Source: an uncultured Muribaculaceae bacterium
GTDB lineage: Bacteria > Bacteroidota > Bacteroidia > Bacteroidales > Muribaculaceae
Direction: 5' to 3'
NCBI GenBank assembly: GCA_910578095.1
Contig: CAJTOZ010000002.1
Location: 62,001 to 126,000 of the forward strand
Length of the DNA stretch: 64,000 bases
Under the pieces are notes generated by a model. It saw nothing but the letters and a program-made list of their open reading frames with translations. It did not search any database and had not been told where the DNA came from. The translations under genes were made by a program, and so were the position numbers. Positions 8,948 to 18,028 of this stretch are shown here, piece by piece (positions within the stretch are counted from its first letter, which is position 1; every line of letters begins with the position of its first letter).

Positions 8948-10890
8948 TTCCGTTTGTTGAAAAACTCATCTATGTCCACCGACACACCCATGGAAAATGT
9001 AGTGCCGTTGGTGGTCGGAGAATTATTGTAATAATACTTGGGCACGTAGTTGAATAGATTGTCTACAGCCATGGTTATGTTGATACCGCGCCACACGGAA
9101 TGGGTCATATTCAGCCGCCACATGGTGTAGGCCGGATACGTGACGCGCTCCGTCTCGGCATAGTCGGTCAGCGATGTATATTCATCGACTGTGGCACGCG
9201 ACAGAAAGCGCCCGTTGAGCGCCACGCTGAGGCCATAGTTCTTCCATTTGCGGGAATAGTCGAAGCGCGCGGTGGCGGTGTGGGGACGCGTGCTCGACAC
9301 GTAGGGCTGCCCCTTGCGCACATGCTCGTGGGTGTACATGTACGACAGCCGCACCCCGGCTCCGCAGGCCAGACGCCACGACAGGTTGGCATCCACTCCG
9401 GCTATGTTGACACGGTCGATATTGGTGTATAGCTGGCCGTTGAGCGCCTGGCTCCATGCGGTGGTGATACGGTCGTCCACAAGATTGCAGAACGCGCCCA
9501 CATTGAAATTAAGCAAACGGCGCGTATACTCGGCCGACAGCTGGAAGTTGTGGCTGGTCTCGGGCTTGAGGTCCGGATTGCCATAGATCATGAATATACC
9601 GGCCATGTCGAAATCCATATACATCTCCTTGAGCGTGGGCGCGCGGAAGCCGCCGGAATAGGACCCGCGGAGTGCCACCTTGCCGAGCTTGTACATCATG
9701 CTCAGACGCGACGACAGATGCTTCATGCCGGCTTCCGAAAAATAGTCGTAACGGGCGCCGGCTATGATATTGAACATATCGGTGAAGTTCATGTCGAATT
9801 GGGCGAAACCGTCGGCTGTGGTCTGCGACCGATGTCCTCCGTCGGTAAACTGATATGTGCGCAGATAGTCGCGCATGACATCGCCGCCCAAGGTAAGTAT
9901 GTGCTTTCCTGCGAAGGTATGGTTGTAGATAGCGCGGCCGCTGTTCTGCACATTGCTGTACTTGCGCACATCGCTTGATGTCAGCGTGAGATAGTCGCTC
10001 TTGTCGTATTGGTCGAAACCGTAGGAGAGTTCGAGGTTGTCGGCCTCGGAGAATGTGTATATCCCCCGCACGCCTCCGGAGAAATCGCGGTAGCGGTCGC
10101 GCGAGCTTTCCTGCGCGTTGCGCTGGCGGAAATAATAGCCGGCACGGGCTATCAGCTTCAAGCGATCGGTGGCCCGTACTGTCAGACGCTCGCGTATGTT
10201 CACATTGTAGCCGCCGTAAAAACGGTTGTAATCGCCACTGTGCTTCATATCGTAGGAGTCGATATGATTGTACTGTGCAGTGGTGGAACTGCTCACCCTG
10301 CCGGCATTGAAGGCAGCCGTAAGGCCGTAGCGCTGTTCGTTGTGGGCGCCGTAGCGGGCATTTACATTCACATGCCACGGCTGCATATCGTCGCGGCTGA
10401 TTATATTGACCACACCTCCCACCGCATTGGAGCCATATAGCGACGAGGCACCGCCTTTGACGATTTCTATGCGCCCGACATTATTGAGGTTCAGGCGATT
10501 GTAGTCCACATTGTCGAGGGTCTCGCCGGCGAGGCGCTCGCCGTCGACAAGAAACAGCACGGAATTGCCTCCGAAACCCTGCATGTTGAGCGATACCTGC
10601 TGGTTCATGGAATATGAAAATTCAATACCGGGAAGCTCGGTCTGCAAGAGGTCGCTGATGTTTGTCGCATCGGTCTTGCGGATGTCGTTCTCGCTGATGA
10701 CACGCGTCAGGATGGGTGAGTTCTTGAGCATTTTAGGCGTGCGCGTGCCGGTCACGACGAGCGTGTTCAGCTCTATCTCCCACTGCTTCTCGAGAGAATC
10801 GAGGCGCGCCTCGAGGTCGCTGTCGGAGGCCTGTGCTCCCGCCGACAGCGGCCCGGCTGCGCAAAGCAGGCACAATATTGTCTTTCTCAT
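8944..10890 (-). CDS. hmuR: HmuR: TonB-dependent outer-membrane heme receptor
   Basis: The 648-residue protein has a signal peptide (1-20) and a TonB-box-like start (NTLVVTGTRTPK, about 41-52). A plug domain follows (VLFLVDGERLAGE, RIEIVKGGASSLYGSNAVGGVVNIIS), then a 22-strand-type barrel. The barrel contains FRAP and NPDL motifs (GGFRAPTLKEMY, IYGNPDLKPETSHN), the pair diagnostic for heme receptors. It lies directly after the HmuY gene (7-base gap) and overlaps hmuS. It should take heme delivered by HmuY across the outer membrane using TonB energy. Confidence 0.93.
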   Translation of the reverse strand: MRKTILCLLCAAGPLSAGAQASDSDLEARLDSLEKQWEIELNTLVVTGTRTPKMLKNSPILTRVISENDIRKTDATNISDLLQTELPGIEFSYSMNQQVSLNMQGFGGNSVLFLVDGERLAGETLDNVDYNRLNLNNVGRIEIVKGGASSLYGSNAVGGVVNIISRDDMQPWHVNVNARYGAHNEQRYGLTAAFNAGRVSSSTTAQYNHIDSYDMKHSGDYNRFYGGYNVNIRERLTVRATDRLKLIARAGYYFRQRNAQESSRDRYRDFSGGVRGIYTFSEADNLELSYGFDQYDKSDYLTLTSSDVRKYSNVQNSGRAIYNHTFAGKHILTLGGDVMRDYLRTYQFTDGGHRSQTTADGFAQFDMNFTDMFNIIAGARYDYFSEAGMKHLSSRLSMMYKLGKVALRGSYSGGFRAPTLKEMYMDFDMAGIFMIYGNPDLKPETSHNFQLSAEYTRRLLNFNVGAFCNLVDDRITTAWSQALNGQLYTNIDRVNIAGVDANLSWRLACGAGVRLSYMYTHEHVRKGQPYVSSTRPHTATARFDYSRKWKNYGLSVALNGRFLSRATVDEYTSLTDYAETERVTYPAYTMWRLNMTHSVWRGINITMAVDNLFNYVPKYYYNNSPTTNGTTFSMGVSVDIDEFFNKRK

Positions 10891-10897
10891 AGTTCTT

Positions 10898-11533
10898 TTA
10901 CGGCAGATACGGATAGACGTACTGAATGGTCATAAACCCTTTTACAGCAGATGCATCCATATAATTGACAAGTTTTACGGCCGCGTAATCGCCTGACGAC
11001 AGCCGCAGCACGTAGACGCGCCCGGACAATGTATAGACTGGAGGCATTGTACTCTTGTCCACATCCAGCCACTGCGAAAGCACGGGATTGTAGAACGAAC
11101 CGGCATATTCAAGATTGCCGTCCATCATACCGGACATATCGGTGACTATCGTGCCGGTGGTCCATACGTCGGGAGTGAATGCGGCGCCGGGCAGGAGCGC
11201 TACCTCTCCAAAATCGGAAACCTCGGTCTGCAGTACGGCTCCGCCGTTGGTCTTCACATCATAACGGTGTACAGCCATATCCCATCTCTCGGGCGCGGGC
11301 GCGTCCACATCGAGCGTGACTGCAGAGGCCGCTCCGAAGTTCAGATACACCCAATCGCGATAGTCGGTGGCATCGATATATATGGTGCCGGGCATAGAGT
11401 TCTCCGACTCTATCACGAAACCATAGCCCGTGTCGGGTTCGCCGGCCGGATCATCATAGATATCGCCGAAGATACCATTGCAAGCCGAGAGCAGCACTGC
11501 GGCTGCTCCCGGCAATAAATAGCGCTTAAGCAT
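10898..11533 (-). CDS. hmuY: HmuY-family heme-binding lipoprotein
   Basis: The 211-residue lipoprotein has lipobox LLSAC with Cys18. The mature part shows the HmuY pattern: YIDATDYRDWVYLNFG, then ERWDMAVHRYDVKTNGG at about 85-100, then a long beta-rich C-terminal half. HmuY proteins are surface hemophores that extract heme from host proteins and pass it to HmuR. Which residues ligate heme cannot be settled by eye; several Met and His candidates are present (MSGMMDGN, AVHRYD). Its start overlaps the preceding calycin gene's stop by 8 bases, so the two are probably translated together. Confidence 0.88.
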   Translation of the reverse strand: MLKRYLLPGAAAVLLSACNGIFGDIYDDPAGEPDTGYGFVIESENSMPGTIYIDATDYRDWVYLNFGAASAVTLDVDAPAPERWDMAVHRYDVKTNGGAVLQTEVSDFGEVALLPGAAFTPDVWTTGTIVTDMSGMMDGNLEYAGSFYNPVLSQWLDVDKSTMPPVYTLSGRVYVLRLSSGDYAAVKLVNYMDASAVKGFMTIQYVYPYLP

Positions 11534-12350
11534 CGGTGCGTGTGCCGGTACGGAAGGTCAGTGTCATGCCACCCATCACGGCGGGCACAGTGAACGTGAA
11601 CTCAGCCTGGCTGCGGTCGTCGGCCACAGAGCCGGCAAAGCTGCATTCGTATTCGTTCAGATTGCCCCCCATGCCCATCTTGCAGATGCCGTTGCCCTCA
11701 AGAGTGAAGCTGCCGGATGCCGCCGTAGCCGTTATGTCTGTCACTGTGAATTCGCCCCAGGTGTCGCTCACGAGGACGGCCTTATAGGCTCCGTCGCCTT
11801 CGGCGGAGATCACAATGCTCTGATCGTCGGCATACATATCCTGAAAATAGGCGCAGTCGGCTTTAGTGTAGCCGCTGTATGTGGCCGGAACAACTACCGA
11901 TGCGGGAATATCGCCGCTGACAAATCTCACTTTAAGCCCTCCCATCACAGCGGGCACGGTAAACGTCAGGTCGGCCGCACCTCCGGCCACCGTACCGGAA
12001 AGTGTACATTCGTAGGTCTGCGTGTTGCCGTTCATACCCATAACGGTGGTTCCGCTTCCGCTGATGGTATAGGCTCCGCCGGTCTCGGCCACTGTGGCTT
12101 CCTCGACAGTAAACTGTCCCCACGAATCAGACGTATAGGAAACCGTAGCCTTGTCGGGTGTGGCGGCCGCGATGTTTAGCTTCTCAGATGCTGCAATATT
12201 GTTTTCAAAATATGCGCACGAAGCGAGAGCATAACCTTCGTAGTTACCTTTCACTTTTGTGGCATAATCCTGTGCATTGTCATCGTCATCGCTGCAGGAT
12301 GCGGCCATTATGGCCAGCACAGGCAGCATAAGTAATGTAGCTTTTCTCAT
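11526..12350 (-). CDS. Calycin-like lipoprotein with two tandem repeats, first gene of the hmu operon
   Basis: From the ATG at 12350 the product has 274 residues, opening with a lipoprotein signal (MRKATLLMLPVLAIMAASCS). The frame could extend 23 codons upstream, but that would overlap the promoter at 12389-12396. The mature protein is two copies of a module of about 115 residues. Each opens with YxGYxxAxCAYFxx, passes through SDTWGEFTV or SDSWGQFTV and MGMNGN or MGMGGN, and closes with FTVPAVMGGL or FTVPAVMGGM. This is the Bacteroidales calycin-like domain, a small beta-barrel fold. Leading a heme operon, it may be a second surface ligand-binding protein; that is inference. Confidence 0.82.
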   Translation of the reverse strand: MRKATLLMLPVLAIMAASCSDDDDNAQDYATKVKGNYEGYALASCAYFENNIAASEKLNIAAATPDKATVSYTSDSWGQFTVEEATVAETGGAYTISGSGTTVMGMNGNTQTYECTLSGTVAGGAADLTFTVPAVMGGLKVRFVSGDIPASVVVPATYSGYTKADCAYFQDMYADDQSIVISAEGDGAYKAVLVSDTWGEFTVTDITATAASGSFTLEGNGICKMGMGGNLNEYECSFAGSVADDRSQAEFTFTVPAVMGGMTLTFRTGTRTDA

Positions 12351-12388
12351 TGCTTGTAATTTTGATTGTGATGTTGTTTTTCCGATTG

Positions 12389-12419
12389 CAAAATTACAAA
12401 CAGCCATAAGGCTTGGCAA
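12389..12419 (-). promoter_or_regulatory. hmu operon promoter
   Basis: Read on the minus strand, TTG (12419-12417), 20 bases and TAATTTTG (12396-12389) match the Bacteroidetes sigma consensus. Transcription would begin about 30 bases before the calycin-like start. No clear Fur-type palindrome is visible around it. Confidence 0.7.
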
Positions 12420-12433
12420 TACTCATAATTTAT

Positions 12434-12470
12434 GAAAAAAGCGGACGTAGTTCCAGGCAGAACCGTCCGC
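12434..12470 (-). terminator. Intrinsic terminator of the zinc-ribbon gene
   Basis: GCGGACG (12441-12447) pairs with CGTCCGC (12464-12470), with an inner GTTC/GAAC pairing. On the minus strand it is followed by six or seven T (12440-12434). It separates the zinc-ribbon gene from the hmu promoter immediately downstream. Confidence 0.85.
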
Positions 12471-12494
12471 ATTTAATCATTATTAGGTATTGCT

Positions 12495-13217
12495 TCAGAT
12501 CTCGCCGAGCAATGCCGCCAGCGCTTCCACGCGCTTTTCAAAGTCGTCCACGGCCTGCTCCTGCTCCTGCGTCAGGCCATAGATATTAAGCCCGCAACCA
12601 CTATGGGTGCAGAACTCTGCTTCTGCTGCGTTGACATGGCCGGCCGGGCATATATAGCGGATCTCACGGCGCAGCAGCCCGCATCCGTCGGCCATCTCCC
12701 CTTCCTCCGGCAGGTGGCGCAGGCGCGACAGCAGTTGCCTCATGGCTTCCAGATCGGCCACGGTATACTGCGGCTGGAACGCGCTGAGCAGATCGGCCGC
12801 CATGGGCGCCTCACCTCGGGCAATAAGAGCCTCCACAGAAACGGCATCGAAAAGCTCGCACTCCTCTATCAAGGCCCGTGTGGCCTCCGGGGCGCTGACA
12901 GTATCATCGTACACCACTTCTATGGCATACTCCCGCGGCACCGCACGCAAGTATTTCGGAAATTCTTTCAAGGCTATACGGTTGGGCGAGCGTCGGTCGC
13001 TCTCGGGAAGCACGGCGCTGACAAGAAACTTGCGGTACAGGCCTTCGCCGATTCCCGTCAGACGGTTGTCTATGATAAAATCCCAATTGGATTGCGAGGG
13101 AAACACATCCGGCTGCTGCAGCAACTCTGCATAACGTCTGCGCAAAAGTTCAGTGCGCAGCTGCTCGGCGCTGACACTCACACACATACCCGTAGTTTCT
13201 GTATCGGAGAAGTCCAT
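12495..13217 (-). CDS. Uncharacterised protein with a C-terminal zinc-ribbon-like motif
   Basis: From the ATG at 13217 the product is 240 residues (MDFSDTETTG...). An upstream ATG at 13247 lies inside the -7 promoter element at 13245-13252, so the shorter start is preferred. Residues 1-185 are mostly charged helices with no known domain. At about 190-215 there is CPAGHVNAAEAEFCTHSGCG, giving a C/H-C-C set that could hold one zinc ion, followed by NIYGLT and a helical tail (EQAVDDFEKRVEALAALL). The product is soluble, with no signal peptide. I do not recognise the family. It is a single-gene unit divergent from an AraC-type regulator. Confidence 0.7.
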   Translation of the reverse strand: MDFSDTETTGMCVSVSAEQLRTELLRRRYAELLQQPDVFPSQSNWDFIIDNRLTGIGEGLYRKFLVSAVLPESDRRSPNRIALKEFPKYLRAVPREYAIEVVYDDTVSAPEATRALIEECELFDAVSVEALIARGEAPMAADLLSAFQPQYTVADLEAMRQLLSRLRHLPEEGEMADGCGLLRREIRYICPAGHVNAAEAEFCTHSGCGLNIYGLTQEQEQAVDDFEKRVEALAALLGEI

Positions 13218-13244
13218 AATTGGTAAAAAACGCGTATTTTGTTG

Positions 13245-13252
13245 CAAATATA
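13245..13252 (-). promoter_or_regulatory. -7 promoter element of the zinc-ribbon gene
   Basis: TATATTTG on the minus strand, about 28 bases before the chosen ATG. A good -33 TTTG is not evident at the usual distance. The element decides the start codon, because the longer frame would begin within it. Confidence 0.55.
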
Positions 13253-13293
13253 AGAAATAAATTACAAATAGTATGATTTTTAACGCTTTAACA

Positions 13294-13325
13294 TTTGCGG
13301 ATTTATAATTCTGTCATTATCTTTG
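13294..13325 (+). promoter_or_regulatory. Promoter of the AraC-type regulator
   Basis: TTTG (13294-13297), exactly 20 bases, then TATCTTTG (13318-13325): a full match to the Bacteroidetes consensus. The resulting leader is about 120 bases before the ATG at 13454, long enough to hold post-transcriptional control. Confidence 0.8.
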
Positions 13326-13453
13326 CATGCAGCTTTGCAATACCACACAGCATGCTTTAATTCACACACTTACCGGCCGATTCAATTATCCTCAGCCTGA
13401 AAAACAGCAAGAGTTTTTAAACGACCTCTTAAACATACCTTACCATCAATGCC

Positions 13454-14323
13454 ATGACTCCACCCGAAAGCAATCCAGTGGCTCCGCAATTCATAGTGCG
13501 GAACTATGACACCTCCCAGGTGCCGGTGTACGTGGACACGTCCACCCCGTTTTTTTTCGTGCTGCTCGAAGGCGAGATCACAGTAGCCTACGACAGTTTT
13601 CCTGCCTTGACGGTGCACCCGGGCGAATGCCTGATGGTGATGCGCCACAGCTGCTACCGCATGACAGTGGTGAAACCCTCCGTCGGTATCCGCGTGCTGC
13701 ACACCGATTATCTCGTGCAGAATTTCTACCGCCGCTTCGGCAATCTTACTGATCTGCTGCCCAAAGGCTTTGACTACGAATTCAAAGCGCTACCGGCTAT
13801 TCCGGCCATACTCAGGTTTCTGGAAAGCGTGCGCTTGGCCATCTCCGACGGCCGCTCCAGCGGGCGACTGAACAACCTGTGGAGCGAGGTGCTCACTGAG
13901 ATGACGGCCTCCTACTACACGCCGCTGCAGGTGGCGCGCTTCCTGTTTCCGCTCATAGCCGGCGATTATGATTTCCGCCACATGGTGATAGAAAACAGCC
14001 TGAGTGTCAAGGACCTTCCCGAACTTGCCGCGCTGTGCCATATGTCGCTGAGCACATTCAAGCGCCGCTTCAAGCGCACATTCCACTCGTCGGCACACTC
14101 GTGGATAGCTGCCCGCAAAGCACACTTCATATATAGCGAGATTGTGGGCTCACGTAAAACATTCGTCGAGATTGCCGAGCAGTTCAATATCTCTTCAAGC
14201 GCCTATCTTACAGCTTTCTGCAAACAGCATTTCGGCATGACGCCTCAGGAAATACGGCGCCACGGCCAGCAGTCGCCGGTAGTTGTGGACGCGACGCCTA
14301 TTCACAATGCAGTAGCTCTCTGA
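13454..14323 (+). CDS. AraC-family transcriptional regulator
   Basis: The 289-residue protein has a cupin-like N-terminal sensing domain (VYVDTSTPFFFVLLEGEITVAY, with HPGECLMVMRHSCYRM at about 55-72). The C-terminal half is a double helix-turn-helix AraC domain at about 175-275 (SVKDLPELAALCHMSLSTFKRRFKR, then FVEIAEQFNISSSAYLTAFCKQHFGMTPQEIRR). The inducer is unknown. It is divergent from the zinc-ribbon gene, which is the obvious first candidate target. Its 3' end overlaps the convergent rnhB stop by 26 bases. Confidence 0.92.
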   Translation: MTPPESNPVAPQFIVRNYDTSQVPVYVDTSTPFFFVLLEGEITVAYDSFPALTVHPGECLMVMRHSCYRMTVVKPSVGIRVLHTDYLVQNFYRRFGNLTDLLPKGFDYEFKALPAIPAILRFLESVRLAISDGRSSGRLNNLWSEVLTEMTASYYTPLQVARFLFPLIAGDYDFRHMVIENSLSVKDLPELAALCHMSLSTFKRRFKRTFHSSAHSWIAARKAHFIYSEIVGSRKTFVEIAEQFNISSSAYLTAFCKQHFGMTPQEIRRHGQQSPVVVDATPIHNAVAL

Positions 14324-14912
14324 CACCTCTGAAGGTGCGACGGTGAAGCGGACTGACGCCTTCACGCGCCAGTGCATCCCTGTGTGCCTGCGTTGGGTAG
14401 CCTTTATTCACTTCCCACCCATAGGCCGGAAATTCAACTGCGGCGGCCACCATATAGTCGTCGCGCGCGGTTTTTGCCAATACCGATGCCGCGGCTATGT
14501 TGGCATAACGCGCATCGCCCTTGACCACAGTGGTGTGCACGATATCGCCATAGGCGCGGAAGCGGTTGCCGTCGACCGCGATATGCCCGGGACGCACGGC
14601 GAGACCATCGAGCGCACGGTGCATGGCCAGTATTGAAGCCTGAAGAATGTTTATCTCGTCAATTTCCTCTGCCGAGACCGACGCTACAGACCATGCCACG
14701 GCAGCCTCCCGGATAATAGGCACAAGCGCGCGACGGCGTGCATCGGTCAGTTGCTTGGAGTCGTTAAGCCACGGATGGCTGAAACCATCAGGCAGAATCA
14801 CTGCGGCCGCGAAGACCGGGCCGGCCAGACATCCACGGCCGGCCTCGTCGCATCCGGCCTCGCACACACCCGGCCGAACGCAAGCGGGAAGCGGATTAGA
14901 TAGTGATTTCAA
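14298..14912 (-). CDS. rnhB: Ribonuclease HII
   Basis: This 204-residue enzyme cleaves RNA in RNA-DNA hybrids and starts removal of misincorporated ribonucleotides. The catalytic acidic pair lies in GCDEAGRG (Asp22, Glu23), with the further acidic residues in HIAVDGNRF and the VVKGDARYANIAAASVLAKTARD segment typical of RNase HII. The length is normal. Its 5' end overlaps the 3' end of the S24-type regulator by 17 bases, so the two are probably co-transcribed from the promoter at 15630-15661. The 3' end overlaps the convergent AraC gene. Confidence 0.95.
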   Translation of the reverse strand: MKSLSNPLPACVRPGVCEAGCDEAGRGCLAGPVFAAAVILPDGFSHPWLNDSKQLTDARRRALVPIIREAAVAWSVASVSAEEIDEINILQASILAMHRALDGLAVRPGHIAVDGNRFRAYGDIVHTTVVKGDARYANIAAASVLAKTARDDYMVAAAVEFPAYGWEVNKGYPTQAHRDALAREGVSPLHRRTFRGVRELLHCE

Positions 14913-15606
14913 AGTTAAGTATCATTTCTACGAGGTAAAGCGCGCGCACATCGGCACGGGCCACCTCAATATCGTCGTATTCGGGATTGTCGCTATGCAG
15001 CACTATCTGCTCGGGGTCCGGATGACGGCGCACATATTTTATCATTCGGTAGTCGTCGAGCACCACCACATATATCTGCCCCCAGAGGATGGGAGCGGTA
15101 TCGCTCACCGGACGGATGGCCACCCAGCTGCCGTCGGCCAGACGCGGCGACATGGAATTGCCGCGCACCCGCACCAATGGAGAGTCGGGATTCAGACCCG
15201 GCAGTTTGCAGAAACCCACGATGCGGTCCTCCGTGAATTCACGGCTGAGATTGGCACTTCCGGCGCTCACATTTATGTCGTAGACAGGAGCGCCATTATG
15301 ATTGCCGGATACAGCTGTGGCATGGCCGTTGATTTCACGCGCATGGATATCGCGCGGAAACGGCACTCCGGTGCCGGAAGTGAGCCAGGGCTTGGACACT
15401 CCGAGATCCACCACCACACGGTTGATGAACGAATCGCTCACAGGTGTGTGGCCCGACAGAATGCGCGAGAGATTGGATGGGTCCACACCCACCCGCTCGG
15501 CAAAACGCGCCTGTGTCATGCGCGACAATTTTATAAGGTAACGCAAACGGTCTATAACGGAGGCCGATGGTGCCGGCACAGCAAGTTGGTCAAGAGATTC
15601 TTTCAT
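14896..15606 (-). CDS. Helix-turn-helix, S24-peptidase-type repressor (LexA/CI-like)
   Basis: The 236-residue protein has an N-terminal Xre-type HTH (about 18-70: LSRMTQARFAERVGVDPSNLSRILSG). The C-terminal S24 domain has the catalytic serine in VRGNSMSPRLADGSW (about residue 150) and lysine in YRMIKYVRRH (about 190). Such proteins repress DNA until RecA-stimulated self-cleavage. A classic Ala-Gly cleavage site is not obvious, although SAGSANLS precedes the protease domain. No phage genes lie nearby, so this is probably a chromosomal stress regulator common in Bacteroidales rather than a prophage repressor. Palindromes over its own promoter suggest autoregulation. Confidence 0.85.
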   Translation of the reverse strand: MKESLDQLAVPAPSASVIDRLRYLIKLSRMTQARFAERVGVDPSNLSRILSGHTPVSDSFINRVVVDLGVSKPWLTSGTGVPFPRDIHAREINGHATAVSGNHNGAPVYDINVSAGSANLSREFTEDRIVGFCKLPGLNPDSPLVRVRGNSMSPRLADGSWVAIRPVSDTAPILWGQIYVVVLDDYRMIKYVRRHPDPEQIVLHSDNPEYDDIEVARADVRALYLVEMILNFEITI

Positions 15607-15616
15607 ATCATTGCGC

Positions 15617-15661
15617 GCAAATTTATTTGCAAAGATACAATAAATATTATCTTATTGCAAA
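15617..15661 (-). promoter_or_regulatory. Promoter and candidate operators of the S24 regulator
   Basis: On the minus strand, TTTG (15661-15658), 20 bases, TATCTTTG (15637-15630). Two inverted repeats overlap it: GCAAAT-TT-ATTTGC at 15617-15630, and AAGATA/TATCTT arms at about 15632-15653 flanked by GCAA and TTGC. These are plausible autoregulatory binding sites. Confidence 0.6.
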
Positions 15662-15768
15662 CATCTGTCATCTTTTATTGTTCACCCCGGCTGTCAAGCA
15701 TAGCCCGTGCCGCTGATGCATCTGCCTCACTATCAAGCCCGTGACACATGGGATAGCATACGCCGGTA

Positions 15769-17328
<1,560 letters not shown>

Positions 17329-17346
17329 GGTGAAAAAGCGGTTGCG

Positions 17347-17607
17347 TTAGCGAACGGCCTGAGCCATGGCCTCGGACAGCGCCGATGCCAGACGATCGGG
17401 ACACGATGTGGGCTTGTTGCCACAGCGTATGCCTCTCAGACGTTTTACTACCTCGGATGCATCACAGCCTTCCACCAAAGCGCCGATACCTTGCAGATTG
17501 CCGTGACAACCGCCGGTGAAGCGCACGTTGTGTATGCGGTTTTCGTCATCCAGATCAAATTCTATCAAGCGGCTGCATGTGCCTTGGGGAGCATATTCGT
17601 GGTGCAT
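17347..17607 (-). CDS. TSCPD-domain protein (TIGR03905 type)
   Basis: Starting at the ATG at 17607 (MHHEYAPQGTCSRLIEF) the product has 86 residues. The frame runs further upstream but only through the tRNA gene. Conserved cysteines appear in PQGTCS, TGGCHGNLQG and GIRCGNKPTSCPDRLA. The TSCPD domain occurs alone and at the C-terminus of some ribonucleotide reductases and is thought to bind metal; the free-standing form has no assigned function. It lies between tRNA-Leu and yifB on the same strand. Confidence 0.82.
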   Translation of the reverse strand: MHHEYAPQGTCSRLIEFDLDDENRIHNVRFTGGCHGNLQGIGALVEGCDASEVVKRLRGIRCGNKPTSCPDRLASALSEAMAQAVR

Positions 17608-17666
17608 AGCGGAAATGTGGTGATGAAACAAAAGCGCGCATGCCATACAGGCACACGCGCGACAAG

Positions 17667-17750
17667 TGCCCGAAGCGGGACTCGAACCCGCACAGCTGCA
17701 ATAGCCAAGGGATTTTAAGTCCCTCGTGTCTACCATTCCACCATTCGGGC
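17667..17750 (-). tRNA. tRNA-Leu (anticodon TAA)
   Basis: An 84-nt tRNA. The acceptor stem GCCCGAA/TTCGGGC closes the ends. The anticodon arm GGGACTTAAAATCCC gives anticodon TAA. The T arm is GCGGGTTCGAGTCCCGC, and there is a long variable arm as expected for leucine. No CCA is encoded. A perfect promoter lies just upstream, and the TSCPD gene begins 60 bases downstream. Confidence 0.95.
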
Positions 17751-17757
17751 AGCAGCG

Positions 17758-17789
17758 CAAAGTTAGCAATAATTTGCTTGCCGTGCAAA
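17758..17789 (-). promoter_or_regulatory. Promoter of tRNA-Leu
   Basis: On the minus strand, TTTG (17789-17786), 20 bases, TAACTTTG (17765-17758), ending 7 bases before the tRNA 5' end. It may also drive the TSCPD gene and yifB, since no other promoter is seen before them. Confidence 0.8.
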
Positions 17790-17797
17790 TGATTTTT

Positions 17798-18019
17798 TCA
17801 TTGGTGCAGTATCCTGGCTGTCACCGGTGCTCCGAGCATATGTCCCAGAGTGGTGCTGGTGGGGTAGTACCAGACATAGGAGTCCCCGTCGGCAGCCGAT
17901 ATGAATGGCACGGCATACAACTCCAATGGAACCGGACCGCCTCCGGGTACTGCTACGACAAAAGCCGCCGCAACAGCATCACGGCATGTCAGCGGGCGGC
18001 TTTTGATGTAAGTAGTCAA
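17798..18019 (-). CDS. Doubtful small open frame after the FKBP-like gene
   Basis: A 73-codon frame opens with a TTG at 18019 and lies in the same frame as the upstream FKBP-like gene, separated only by its TAA and three codons. Its translation (RPLTCRDAVAAAFVVAVPGG...) matches no family I know, and it lacks a signal peptide or motif. Codon use resembles its neighbours. It may be a small downstream gene, a decayed C-terminal extension, or non-coding. Confidence 0.3.
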   Translation of the reverse strand: MTTYIKSRPLTCRDAVAAAFVVAVPGGGPVPLELYAVPFISAADGDSYVWYYPTSTTLGHMLGAPVTARILHQ

Positions 18020-18028
18020 TGCGTTTTT

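Noticed and set aside
14896..15606. S24 regulator as a prophage remnant
   Set aside because: No integrase, structural or lysis genes, attachment repeats or composition shift nearby; it is coupled to rnhB.
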